A stretch of 64,000 bases of DNA, taken from VXRD01 sp965242535 (GTDB taxonomy: Bacteria; Latescibacterota; UBA2968). Positions 43,315-51,460 of the stretch are shown piece by piece (position 1 is the stretch's first letter; each line of letters begins with the position of its first letter). The stretch lies in contig OZ251458.1 in the NCBI GenBank assembly GCA_965242535.1, positions 2,108,001 to 2,172,000 of the forward strand. Direction: 5' to 3'. The position numbers and the translations under genes are program-made. The notes under the pieces are model-generated. The model was not told the DNA's origin. It searched no databases and saw only the letters and a program-made list of their open reading frames with translations.

Positions 43315-43788
43315 TCAGTCCCGCGAGATGTCGAGAATCTCATACGTGAGCGTGCCGACGGGCACTTGGATGTCCACGATCTCGCCAACGCGCTTGCCCA
43401 ACAAGGCCTTGCCGATGGGAGACGCGGTCGATATCTTGTTCTGGTCAAAATCGGCTTCTTCCACCGTCACCAGCGTGTACTGCATTTTGTTGCCGCTCTT
43501 CTTGTCTTGCAATTTGACCGTCGCGCCCAGATAGGCTTTGTCTTTGGGAATCTGACTTTCGTCGATGATTTCCGAGTTGGTGAGTTTTTCCTCGAGTTCG
43601 GCAATTTTCTTTTCGAGAAATGCCTGTCGCTCTTTGGCGGCGTGGTATTCGGCATTTTCACTCAGGTCGCCAAATTCACGCGCCCGTTTGATCGCCGCGA
43701 TGACGGTTGGACGCTCTTTGGTTCGCAGGTGGATGAGATCGGCGCGGATTTTCTCGTAGCCGTTTTTGGTGAGGTAAACGCGGTTCAT
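43315..43788 (-). CDS. greA: Transcription elongation factor GreA
   Basis: 157 residues, typical size. The N-terminal coiled coil carries the acidic tip (EFGDLSENAEYHAAKERQ, with Asp and Glu at the catalytic end). C-terminal FKBP-like domain (ISTASPIGKALLGKRVGEIVDIQVP in pieces SPIGKALLGKRVG). GreA stimulates transcript cleavage in backtracked RNA polymerase. Expressed alone from a promoter at 43893-43921, through a ~100-nt leader containing a terminator-like hairpin. Confidence 0.98.
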   Translation of the reverse strand: MNRVYLTKNGYEKIRADLIHLRTKERPTVIAAIKRAREFGDLSENAEYHAAKERQAFLEKKIAELEEKLTNSEIIDESQIPKDKAYLGATVKLQDKKSGNKMQYTLVTVEEADFDQNKISTASPIGKALLGKRVGEIVDIQVPVGTLTYEILDISRD

Positions 43789-43803
43789 AAAAATATCCTA
43801 TGA

Positions 43804-43847
43804 AATAAAAAATCTATCTCGAACCCAACCGCGTGTTCCGAGATAGA
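43804..43847 (-). terminator. Terminator-like hairpin in the greA leader
   Basis: On the minus strand TCTATCTCG / CGAGATAGA (9-bp stem, 17-nt loop) is followed by TTTTTTATTT, 16 bp before the greA start. A second small stem GCGAC/GTCGC lies just upstream (43857-43871). Confidence 0.75.
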
Positions 43848-43892
43848 CTTTTGATGCGACGATATGTCGCTGTCCATTGTCTATATGGCTAA

Positions 43893-43921
43893 AAAGTAAC
43901 ACCTTTAAGGCAAGAAGTCAA
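43893..43921 (-). promoter_or_regulatory. greA promoter
   Basis: Minus strand TTGACT (43921-43916), 17 bp, TACTTT (43898-43893), predicting a start near 43886. Confidence 0.7.
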
Positions 43922-43961
43922 GCGTAAATATTCGCGTGCGGACAATTTCAGGAGAACCGCG

Positions 43962-45464
43962 ATGCGCCCATTCACTTTTTGGATTTCTTTGTACGGGGGC
44001 CTGTCCCCACGGTTGACGGGATCGAGGCGGCCTTCTCCCTTCTCCTCTCTTGTATCTCTCCCGTTTCTCTTTGCCCTGCTGTGCATTCCCAAAGACGCGC
44101 CCGCCTCTGCTCCGGATAGTCTTTACAAGCACGATCCCTACGACATGTCCCAAGTCGGACTCGTGGACAGTGCGGATGTTTTTGTGACGCGAGTGACGGC
44201 GGTGCGCCATTTGTTGCGTTTGCCTCGGTACGTTTGGACCGCGCTGGATTATCCCGTGGGGAAATTTGCCATTTATGCCGAACGCGCAAAGCTGTGGGTT
44301 CGCTACTACAAATTGTTCACCAACAGAGCGGGTACCTTTGGCCTTTTTCCGCACGGGCAGTTGGGAGGCGAAACCGGGACCGGGATTGGGATGCGTCTTT
44401 TTTACGCCAGTTGGTTCGGACGCGAGAATACCATCGCGGCGCGCTATATCTATTCGGGCGCGAAAGGGCAATTTGCCGAGGGGCAATACGCCTCGCCCGA
44501 TGTGTGGGACACGGGGATGGATTGGAGAATTTGGGGTGGGTTTTTGCAAACGAAAAATCAAAGTGCCAATATCAATGGCGCGTTGAGGGGGAATGACGCG
44601 AGGCTTTTTGAGCTCGAGCAGGTCGAGGTCGAGACCGCCGTTGCCTGGCGGTTGAGAGAGGGCGAGATCGCGGCATTTGTGCCGCAGGTCAAACTGGTGG
44701 GCACGCTGGGGTTTGCGCGGCGCGATTTCAGGCCGGTTATGGGGGGAGCGCGCCCGCTTTCCGATCCGGGGTCATCGCCCCAAGCGCGCTTGCTCAAGGG
44801 GTTGGGCACGGCGTTCACCTTTTATCGCTTCGGGCTTTTGGCGGTGTATGACGACCGCGATTTTAAGCGGCCGACGCGTCGGCTTTCCCTGCCGGTCGAT
44901 TACCGCTACCCCGGTTATGTGGCCGCGCAATTTGGCGATCGGTTTTACTTCGCACGCGATACCGGGTACCCCGAACGCGGTGGCTTTGTCGCGTTGGAAG
45001 GCAGCGTGGCTACAGGGCCCAATCGCATCGGGTTCTATCGGGTGCGCGCAGAGGTCGCCCGCTATGTCACGCTGTTTTGGAAGAATCGAATTTTGGCCCT
45101 GCGCGCCCGGTTGGATAAGGTGCGGTCAATCGGCGATGGCTTCGTGCCCTACACCGAGTTGGTTCAGTTGGGCGGCAACCTATCGGCGCGCGGATACAGA
45201 CGCGGTCATTTTCGCGGGCAGGGCGCTTTGGCGTTCAATGCCGAGTACCGCTATCCGATATGGGATTATTGGAATGCGTTTTTGTTTTGGGACGAGGGGC
45301 AAATTTTCGATCATTTTGGCGAGTTGCGCTGGGGCGGTTTCCATTCTTCTTATGGCGGCGGCCTTGCGTTTCGCACGGAGGTCGGGCTGCTCGCCAAAGT
45401 CAAAATTGGACGCAGCACTGCCGAATCCCTGCTCATCGGCTTTACGATGAGTCAGGCGTTTTGA
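43962..45464 (+). CDS. BamA/TamA-like outer-membrane beta-barrel protein
   Basis: 500 residues. The start has a CAGGAGA site and is followed by an odd N-terminus: residues 10-17 (LYGGLSPR) are encoded by an inverted partial palindromic repeat, before the hydrophobic core (LVSLPFLFALLC) and cleavage near PASA. The rest alternates beta strands. LGGNLSARGYRRGHFRGQ is the Omp85/surface-antigen RGY-type motif, and the end (LLIGFTMSQAF) is a terminal Phe beta-signal. No POTRA domains are obvious, so it may be a barrel-only Omp85 relative. Role unknown. It is transcribed divergently from greA. Confidence 0.75.
   Translation: MRPFTFWISLYGGLSPRLTGSRRPSPFSSLVSLPFLFALLCIPKDAPASAPDSLYKHDPYDMSQVGLVDSADVFVTRVTAVRHLLRLPRYVWTALDYPVGKFAIYAERAKLWVRYYKLFTNRAGTFGLFPHGQLGGETGTGIGMRLFYASWFGRENTIAARYIYSGAKGQFAEGQYASPDVWDTGMDWRIWGGFLQTKNQSANINGALRGNDARLFELEQVEVETAVAWRLREGEIAAFVPQVKLVGTLGFARRDFRPVMGGARPLSDPGSSPQARLLKGLGTAFTFYRFGLLAVYDDRDFKRPTRRLSLPVDYRYPGYVAAQFGDRFYFARDTGYPERGGFVALEGSVATGPNRIGFYRVRAEVARYVTLFWKNRILALRARLDKVRSIGDGFVPYTELVQLGGNLSARGYRRGHFRGQGALAFNAEYRYPIWDYWNAFLFWDEGQIFDHFGELRWGGFHSSYGGGLAFRTEVGLLAKVKIGRSTAESLLIGFTMSQAF
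43991..44010 (-). repeat. Palindromic element, partial inverted copy inside a coding region
   Basis: Matches the left arm and centre of the dispersed element in reverse (GTACGGGGGCCTGTCCCCAC). It lies within the signal-peptide coding part of the outer-membrane gene. Confidence 0.75.
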
Positions 45465-45495
45465 TGAGGTGCGCGGTTGAGGAGTAACCGACTGA

Positions 45496-45689
45496 GAAGC
45501 CATCTAAAAACTCGGACCGCCATTGAGAGAGCCACAAAAGCATTCGCTTTTCGCAGGTCAAAACCATACCTATCGCAAAATAGGATGCCTTGATTCCCCC
45601 CTTCCTCTCAGGCACAGGCGTAGCCTACAACGAGCGGAGCGAGTAACGGGGGCTAGGGGGGTAGGTCCCAATAATTTTTAGATGGCTTC
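45496..45689 (+). mobile_element. MITE copy B (194 bp) with TGA target-site duplication
   Basis: Ends GAAGCCATCTAAAAAC and TTTTTAGATGGCTTC, flanked by TGA on both sides (45493-45495, 45690-45692). It includes an inserted GCACAGGCGTAGCC...GAGCGGAGCGAGTA segment absent from copy D. The right end lies 14 bp before the next start codon, and the GAGGA ribosome site straddles the duplicated TGA. Confidence 0.9.
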
Positions 45690-45703
45690 TGAGGAACGGA
45701 ATC

Positions 45704-47014
45704 ATGTCCAACCCGCTCAAACAGATCATAGATATTCGCCGATCCGAAGTGCCCCTCGCGGCATTGATGTTCGGCTATTTTTTTCTGGTGATTACGAGTT
45801 TTTGGATTCTGAAGCCGCTGAAAAAAGGGCTTTTTATCGCGTTTTACGATGCGGATGGTTTCCGCGCTTTGGGGTTGCATCTCACTGCGGCGCAGGCCGA
45901 ATTGATCGCCAAAGTTTTGAATATGGTGGTCGCTTTTCTCGCCGTGTCGATTTTTACCCTGCTCGTGCGGTCGTTTCAGCGACAGCAGTTGACCTATCTC
46001 TTTTCCGCATTTTTTGGCGTTTGCTATGTGATCTACGCCGCGATGCTCGCCGCTGCGGGCGATTGGACGGTTTGGACATTTTATTTGTTTGGCGATTTGT
46101 ACAGCACGCTGATGGTGGCGACCTTTTTTGCCTTTTTGAACGACAGCGTGGCGCAGGAGGAGGCCAAACGCCTGTACGGGCTGATCGGTCTCGGCGGCGT
46201 CAGTGGGGGATGGTTCGGGTCGGAGGTTTTGCGCGCGATGATCGATGACCTAAGCGCGTCCGACTGGATGTGGGTTTGCCTGGGCATCGGCGTTGTGATC
46301 GCGGCCCTGGCAAGTGCGGCTGGACGATGGGTGGCGCGACATTTGCCACCTGTGGTCACATCGGAATCCAAAGGGGATTTGACGCGCGGCAATCCAGCAC
46401 TGGAAGGCGCCCGCTTGGTCTTTCGGTCGAAATACCTTTTGTCGATAGTGGCGATTGTCGGCATTTACGAAATGGTCTCGACCGTGATGGATTTCCAGTT
46501 TTCTGCGACGGTGGCCCACTATCTCGAGGGCGATGCTATCGGAAAGCAATTTGCAGATGTTTTTGCGTTCACCAATCGGTTTGCGTTTGTCGTGCAAATC
46601 GCGCTGACGGGTTTTGTGATGACGCGGTTTGGGGTCGGCGCGGCGTTGATGTTTTTGCCCGTTGCCGCGCTGTGCGGTTCTGCGGCTTTTCTGTGTTTTC
46701 CGGCGTTGTGGATCGGCAGCGCGCTGAATACGTGCGACAATGGGTTTAGCTATTCGATCAACCAATCGGCAAAAGAGGTGCTTTACGTGCCGACGACGCG
46801 CGACGAAAAGTACAAGGCCAAAGCCTTTATCGACATGTTTGTACAGCGATTTGCCAAGGCCGTGGCCGTGGGCCTGAGTTTGGGCATTACGCTGGCGTTC
46901 ACGGGCTTTGAGCACCTGCGGTGGTTGTCGTTGATCAGCGCGGGATTGCTCGCGGTTTGGCTTCTCGCCGCGCGCTATGTGGGCCGTTCTTTCCAGCGGT
47001 TGGAATCCCGATAA
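45704..47014 (+). CDS. ADP/ATP-translocase-like (NTT/Npt family) transporter
   Basis: 436 residues with about 11-12 transmembrane segments. The first segment (VPLAALMFGYFFLVITSFWILKPLKKGLF) shows the pattern of NTT nucleotide transporters, a short loop ending in KPLK/RPxRD. A conserved GLIGLGGVSGGWFGS stretch and KYKAKAFIDMFVQRFAKAVAVG also fit. In intracellular bacteria and plastids these swap ATP for ADP, but in free-living bacteria the substrate is unknown. It is paralogous to the N-terminal half of the gene at 47186 and may be co-expressed with it. Confidence 0.8.
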   Translation: MSNPLKQIIDIRRSEVPLAALMFGYFFLVITSFWILKPLKKGLFIAFYDADGFRALGLHLTAAQAELIAKVLNMVVAFLAVSIFTLLVRSFQRQQLTYLFSAFFGVCYVIYAAMLAAAGDWTVWTFYLFGDLYSTLMVATFFAFLNDSVAQEEAKRLYGLIGLGGVSGGWFGSEVLRAMIDDLSASDWMWVCLGIGVVIAALASAAGRWVARHLPPVVTSESKGDLTRGNPALEGARLVFRSKYLLSIVAIVGIYEMVSTVMDFQFSATVAHYLEGDAIGKQFADVFAFTNRFAFVVQIALTGFVMTRFGVGAALMFLPVAALCGSAAFLCFPALWIGSALNTCDNGFSYSINQSAKEVLYVPTTRDEKYKAKAFIDMFVQRFAKAVAVGLSLGITLAFTGFEHLRWLSLISAGLLAVWLLAARYVGRSFQRLESR

Positions 47015-47185
47015 GTCATGCGAGATCGATTTTCTGTATATTGGGATACCTCAACGAATCACTTCGGACAGGCACGGGGGCCTGTCCCTACGATGAACGG
47101 CTTATCGCAGGTGTACTCCGCTCCGCGCTTTGGCGTGGATTTAAAAATTAGGACAGATAAAAATCAACTGGTATCATTTTTTTCG
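47015..47185. repeat. Intergenic repeats between the two NTT genes
   Basis: An inverted palindromic element (47063-47091) followed by CCGCTCCGCGCTTTGG...TTTAAAAATTAGGACA (about 47112-47155), the same block as at 11704. The open frame continues upstream to 47018, but only through repeats. Confidence 0.8.
47063..47091 (-). repeat. Palindromic element, inverted copy
   Basis: Reverse complement of the GTAGGGACAGGCCCCCGTGC core with its CCGAA tail, 95 bp before the transporter-HEAT gene start. Confidence 0.9.
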
Positions 47186-49849
47186 ATGAACAGAATTATC
47201 GATATCCGGCCAAACGAGTTGCGGCGACTGATGCCACTCGTCGTGGCCTATACGCTCATCTTGGCGTCTATTTACGTGCTCAAGCCCGCCCGCAACGCCC
47301 TGTTTTTGGATCAACTGGGCATTGCACAACTGCCTTATGTTTTGATTCTCGTGGCGCTGATCGGCGGGGGCATTTCGAGTTTGTATTCCAAATTGATGGG
47401 CAGTGCGCGCCTCAATCGCCTGATACCGGGCACGTTTGTCGCGCTTCTCGCGCACTTGGTGATTTTTCGGTACGCGTTCGCGGTTTCCGGCGGTTGGATT
47501 TACTACTTGTTTTACATTTGGGTCAATCTCTACGGGGTGCTCGCGGTTTCCTTGATTTGGTTGCTGGCAAATGCCGCGTTTAATGCGCGAGAGGCGCGGC
47601 GGCTTTTCGGGTTTATCGGCACGGGCGGCATCGCAGGCGCCGTGTTGGGGGGATTGTTCACCGGATGGGCCGCCAACGATTTGGGCACGGAGAATTTGTT
47701 GCTGGTCAGCGCGGGGTTGATCGCGGCGAGCACGGGGTTGGTTTGCACAGTGCCGGGGGGAAGCCTGTCTGTGAAAGCATCCACAGAAGGGGGCGCGTTG
47801 CGAGCGGTGATGTCGTCGGCGCTGCTTACGCGCATCGCGGGCATGGGCGCGTTGGTCGCGGTCGTGGCGGTCGTGGCAGACATTCAGTTTAACGAGATCG
47901 TGGATGCGGCGTTTGAGAGCAAGGACGAGAAGACCGCGTTTTTCGGCCACTTTTTCGCCTATCTCAATGGGTTTTCCCTCGCGTTTCAGTTGCTCGTGAC
48001 CCCGTGGATCCTCAAGCGATTCGGGGTGGGTTGCGCGCTGTTCTTTTTGCCGGTGAGCATGGCCCTCGGCGCGGTGGGCGTGTTGTTGATGGCGGGCTTG
48101 TGGGGCGGGATCGCGGTGAAGGTCGGCGATGTCGGGTTTCGGCACGCCATTCACAAGGCCGCGGTCGAGGTGCTGTTTTTACCGGTGCCCTCGGAACTCA
48201 AAAGGCGGTCAAAGGTTTTTATCGACACGACGATCGACAATTTGGCCACGGGGTTGGGCGCGCTGTTCGTCCTCATTTTGCAAGCCGGGTTCGGGGTGCT
48301 GTATCCCCATCTTTCGCTTTTGTCGTTGGGGCTCGTCGCGGCGTGGCTTTGGAATTTGGTCGGGTTGCGACAGGCGTATGTCAATGCCTTTCGGGGCGCG
48401 CTCGACCGCAGGGAACTCAGGGCCGATGATTTTCGCGTGAAACTCGATGGCGCCGTGATCGCCGCGCTCGTTCGGGCGTTGAAATCCGAAAATCCCCGGC
48501 ATGTGGCGTACGCGCTGGAACTCTTGGGCACGGCGGATGAGGACTTGACGAGCGAAATCGCGCCGTTGCTTCAACGCACAGATCCCGACGTGCGGCGGTT
48601 GGCATTGTCGGCGATGCGCCCTTCCCCGCATGTGGATTTGCAATTTCTCGTGCGCGGGCTGTTGCGCGATGAAAATACCGATGTGCGCGTGGAAGCCCTG
48701 CATTTTTTGCGTCGCCAAGCCCTGTCATTCGATTTGGATGCGCTGCGGAACGATTTGCAAAACGACGATCCGAAAATCCGCACGACCGCATTGGGGTACA
48801 TTTCTCGGTACGGCAAGGCGAAAGAGCGGGGGTTGATCGACGAGGCATTTGTGGAATCCTTCCTTCGTTCGGGCGTTCCCGAAGAGCGCGTGTTGCTGGT
48901 TCGCGTGATCGGCGGCATGAAAGAATGGGCGCCTTTTCTTTTGGCACTCAGGCGCGACGCGGATGCCGAGGTGGTCGGGGAAGTGATTCGCAGTTTTGAC
49001 TGCCAAAGCCCGGATTACACGGCTTGGTTGCTCGACCGCTTGGCAGAGCCGCGCCATCGCATGGACGCGCGCAATGCCCTCGTAAAAATGGGGGAAGCCG
49101 CCGTGCCCGCGCTCAAAACCGCGTGGGATTCTCGGCCGCATCTCCGGTTGCAAATCCCCCGGGTCGCGGCCGAGATTCCCGCGCAAATGTCGGTCGATTT
49201 CCTGTTGGAAAAATTGAAAGATGCGCGTTTTGACGACGGCTTCGCGCTCGTTCAGGCGTCGTGCAAATTGCACGCATCATCCCCCGACCTGCGTTGCGAT
49301 TCGGATCGCGCGGATCGCATCTTGATGGCATGGGCAGGGGCGCATTACGAGATGACGCGGTTGTTGCAGATTTTTGAACCGGCGCAGGGACGAGACTTTG
49401 CGTTGCTCAAACGGGCGTTGCGAGAACACCGCGCAGGAGTGCTGGAGCAAATTTTTTTGCTACTGGAGATTCGGTATTCGACCGAGGATATGCACCGCGC
49501 CTATTTGGGCATTACCAGTTCCGAAAAGACGACGCGCGCAAATGCCCTGGAATTTTTGGACAATGTGCTTGAAAGCCACCACAAAGCGATTTTGCCCGTG
49601 CTGATCGATGCCGATGCCGTGGAAGATGCCCTGTCTCATGGGCGGGATTTTTTTTTCGACGACCTGCGGACGCGCGAAGATGGGATGTCGTTTTTGATCG
49701 ATGGCGATGATCTCTGGCTCAAAGCCTGCGCCCTCAACTGCGTGGATGCAGGCGATTCCGCCGCGCTGATTTCCCGCGTACAGGCGTGTTGCACCCACGC
49801 GCATCCCTTAATCGCCGAGACGGCAAAGCGCGTGGTCGAGCGGCTTTAG
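47186..49849 (+). CDS. NTT-like transporter fused to HEAT repeats
   Basis: 887 residues from ATG 47186 (MNRIIDIRPNELRRLMPLVV). The ribosome site is weak. Residues ~1-430 are a polytopic ADP/ATP-translocase-like domain (IYVLKPARNALFLDQLG, RRLFGFIGTGGIAGAVLGG, KVFIDTTIDNLATGLGALF). From ~440 to the end the protein is helical HEAT-type repeats (for example DVRRLALSAM, DVRVEALHFLRR, KIRTTALGYISRYG, HRMDARNALVKMGEAAVPAL). HEAT arrays usually bind proteins. NTT-HEAT fusions, sometimes with a cyclic-nucleotide domain, are known from free-living bacteria. Here the cyclic-nucleotide domain is the next gene. The stop codon sits at the edge of MITE copy C. Confidence 0.85.
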   Translation: MNRIIDIRPNELRRLMPLVVAYTLILASIYVLKPARNALFLDQLGIAQLPYVLILVALIGGGISSLYSKLMGSARLNRLIPGTFVALLAHLVIFRYAFAVSGGWIYYLFYIWVNLYGVLAVSLIWLLANAAFNAREARRLFGFIGTGGIAGAVLGGLFTGWAANDLGTENLLLVSAGLIAASTGLVCTVPGGSLSVKASTEGGALRAVMSSALLTRIAGMGALVAVVAVVADIQFNEIVDAAFESKDEKTAFFGHFFAYLNGFSLAFQLLVTPWILKRFGVGCALFFLPVSMALGAVGVLLMAGLWGGIAVKVGDVGFRHAIHKAAVEVLFLPVPSELKRRSKVFIDTTIDNLATGLGALFVLILQAGFGVLYPHLSLLSLGLVAAWLWNLVGLRQAYVNAFRGALDRRELRADDFRVKLDGAVIAALVRALKSENPRHVAYALELLGTADEDLTSEIAPLLQRTDPDVRRLALSAMRPSPHVDLQFLVRGLLRDENTDVRVEALHFLRRQALSFDLDALRNDLQNDDPKIRTTALGYISRYGKAKERGLIDEAFVESFLRSGVPEERVLLVRVIGGMKEWAPFLLALRRDADAEVVGEVIRSFDCQSPDYTAWLLDRLAEPRHRMDARNALVKMGEAAVPALKTAWDSRPHLRLQIPRVAAEIPAQMSVDFLLEKLKDARFDDGFALVQASCKLHASSPDLRCDSDRADRILMAWAGAHYEMTRLLQIFEPAQGRDFALLKRALREHRAGVLEQIFLLLEIRYSTEDMHRAYLGITSSEKTTRANALEFLDNVLESHHKAILPVLIDADAVEDALSHGRDFFFDDLRTREDGMSFLIDGDDLWLKACALNCVDAGDSAALISRVQACCTHAHPLIAETAKRVVERL

Positions 49850-50062
49850 AAGCTGTCTTAAAATTATTAGGGATCTACCCCCCTAGCCCCCTCCTGCGGG
49901 GAAGACGGGAGACGCAATCGTAGGGACAGGCCCCCGTGCCTGTCCGAAGATACAAGGAGGGAATCAAGGCGTCCTATCTTCGCGGTATATGAGGTTTTGA
50001 CCTGCGAAAAGCGAATGCTTTTGCGATTCTCTCAATGGCTGTTGGGATTTTTAGATGGCTTC
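49849..50062 (+). mobile_element. MITE copy C (214 bp) with TTA target-site duplication and a nested palindromic element
   Basis: Ends GAAGCTGTCTTAAAA and TTTTTAGATGGCTTC, flanked by TTA (49846-49848, 50063-50065). In its middle a heptad-type GACGGGAGACG stretch and a full palindromic element (49920-49957) have been added compared with the other copies. The left TTA plus the first base of the element form the upstream TAG stop. Confidence 0.9.
49920..49957 (+). repeat. Palindromic element nested in MITE copy C
   Basis: Complete GTAGGGACAGGCCCCCGTGC core and CCGAAGATACAAGG tail, preceded by GACGGGAGACGCAATC. Confidence 0.9.
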
Positions 50063-50083
50063 TTAGGGGATTGGGGGATTGCG

Positions 50084-50506
50084 ATGTTGACCGCGATAGA
50101 AAAAGTGATGGCCTTGCAAAATGTGGACGTGTTTTCCGAAGTCTCCACGCGACACTTGGCGCATTTGGCCGCGATCGCAGAAGAGATCACTCGGCACGCG
50201 GGCGATGTGCTCTATCGAGAGGAGGATCCGCCCTGCGCGATGTATCTCGTTTTGGAGGGGCGGGTTCGGTTGCACCGCGGCGATTTCGAAGTGACCATTG
50301 CGGGGCCTCGCGATGCGTTTGGCACCTGGGCGCTGTTTGACGACGAGCCTCGCGTGGCAACCGCGACAGTGCTCGAAACGAGCCGGTTGCTGTGCATTGA
50401 CCGCGACAATTTTATTGATTTGCTGGCGGATTATGTGCAGATTACACAGGGCGTTTTACGCGCGATGTCCAAACGCCTGCGCGGGTTGGTCGCGCGCGTT
50501 CAATAA
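50084..50506 (+). CDS. Cyclic-nucleotide-binding-domain protein
   Basis: 140 residues from ATG 50084, consisting of a single cNMP-binding beta-roll: VDVFSEVSTRHLAHLAAI, GDVLYREEDPPCAMYLVLEGRVRLHRG, then AFGTWALFDDEPRVATATV in place of the usual FGELALLxxxPRxAT phosphate cassette (Trp for the usual Glu-Leu, so binding may be altered). There is no DNA-binding domain. It directly follows the NTT-HEAT gene, with MITE copy C in between. Before insertion the gap would have been about 18 bp. In related fusions this domain order (NTT-HEAT-CNB) is a single chain, so a regulatory role for the transporter is inferred. Confidence 0.8.
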   Translation: MLTAIEKVMALQNVDVFSEVSTRHLAHLAAIAEEITRHAGDVLYREEDPPCAMYLVLEGRVRLHRGDFEVTIAGPRDAFGTWALFDDEPRVATATVLETSRLLCIDRDNFIDLLADYVQITQGVLRAMSKRLRGLVARVQ

Positions 50507-50513
50507 CGGATCC

Positions 50514-50537
50514 GCCCCGATTTTTGGGGCTTTTTTT
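50514..50537 (+). terminator. Terminator after the CNB gene
   Basis: GCCCC / GGGGC stem with a GATTTTT loop followed by seven T. It separates the transporter unit from the response regulator. Confidence 0.75.
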
Positions 50538-50552
50538 GGTTTGGGAGAGGGC

Positions 50553-51026
50553 ATGGATAAGCGCGGGAATATCGTGATTGTCGATGACGAAGAAATGGTT
50601 TTGGTCAGCATCGATTCCTTTTTGTCGCTCGAGACCGATTACGCGGTGACGACTTTTTCGCGCCCAAAAGACGCGCTCGAGTTCATTCGGGAAAACGATG
50701 TCGATCTGGTCATTTCCGACTACCTGATGCCCGATATGGACGGCATTCGGTTTTTGGGCGAGGTCAAAAAGCTCAAGCCAGACGTGACGCGCATCATTTT
50801 GACGGGCTATGCAGACAAGGAAAATGCGATCGAGGCGATTAACGATATCGGCATCTATCAGTATATCGAAAAGCCCTGGGACAATGACGATTTGAATATC
50901 ATCATCCGCAACGGCTTGGAGAAGAAGCTGCTGATGGCGCAACTGCAAGAGAAAATCGAGCAGATCAATCGGGCGTACCGCGAGTTGCAGGCGATCCAAC
51001 AAGAGGTGCTCAAGACTTTTGTGTGA
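50553..51026 (+). CDS. Stand-alone response-regulator receiver protein
   Basis: 157 residues from ATG 50553 with GGGAGAGG upstream. Receiver domain with acidic pair D11/D12, phosphoacceptor D56 (ISDYLMPDMDG), T84 and K107 (IEKPWDNDDL). The KPWDNDDL form is common in receivers linked to HD-GYP or histidine-kinase outputs. Here the receiver is followed only by a helical tail (LMAQLQEKIEQINRAYRELQAIQQEV), probably a coiled coil. No kinase lies nearby, so its partner is unknown. Confidence 0.9.
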   Translation: MDKRGNIVIVDDEEMVLVSIDSFLSLETDYAVTTFSRPKDALEFIRENDVDLVISDYLMPDMDGIRFLGEVKKLKPDVTRIILTGYADKENAIEAINDIGIYQYIEKPWDNDDLNIIIRNGLEKKLLMAQLQEKIEQINRAYRELQAIQQEVLKTFV

Positions 51027-51134
51027 TGAATCTCGATCCTTCGCAAAAGCATTCGCGTTTCTCCTTTGGGGAGCGTTAAGGGGATCTAGGAGAGGGAAGA
51101 CGGGAGACGGGAGACGGGAGAAGCAATCGCAATC

Positions 51135-51170
51135 GTAGGGACAGGCCCCCGTGCCTGTCCGAAGATACAA
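51135..51170 (+). repeat. Palindromic element
   Basis: Full core plus CCGAAGATACAAG tail, preceded by heptads and CAATCGCAATC. Confidence 0.9.
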
Positions 51171-51206
51171 GACGGGAGACGGGAGAGGTGAGACACAATC
51201 GCAATC

Positions 51207-51241
51207 GTAGGGACAGGCCCCCGTGCCTGTCCAAAGATACA
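51207..51241 (+). repeat. Palindromic element
   Basis: Full core with CCAAAGATACAAG tail. The same upstream CAATCGCAATC as the copy 72 bp earlier indicates local duplication. Confidence 0.9.
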
Positions 51242-51460
51242 AGGGGGGAGCATGGCTTTCTTGATAGATGAGAGCAGGGGTTGTTTTGATCGCTTAGATC
51301 TCGTGCATTAGGGGATAAAAAACCCGTCACGCCATCCTTCGCAAAACCGATCCGCATTCCCCCCTTTTAGGAGGCCAAGAGGAAGATACAAGAGAATCAA
51401 ATCTCCTTACGAGAACATCCCCTCGCCCCGTTGCGGGGAGGGGTCATAGGACATGACAAA

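Larger units (their letters stand above)
51027..51460. repeat. Gene-free region with heptad arrays and two palindromic elements
   Basis: 434 bp without a credible gene. GAGGGAA/GACGGGA heptads (about 51094-51120 and 51171-51190) each lead into a CAATCGCAATC-GTAGGGACAGGC element (51135, 51207). A small CCCCGTTGCGGGG hairpin lies at 51426-51438, before the tsaB start. Confidence 0.85.

Noticed and set aside
47018..47185. Extended N-terminus of the NTT-HEAT protein
   Set aside because: The extra 56 residues are encoded by a palindromic element and the AT-rich repeat block. The family-like sequence begins at MNRIIDIRP.
49846..50084. MITE copy C splitting a former NTT-HEAT-CNB fusion
   Set aside because: Removing the element and one TTA leaves the same TAG stop, and the 217-bp insertion is not in frame. 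The genes were already separate.
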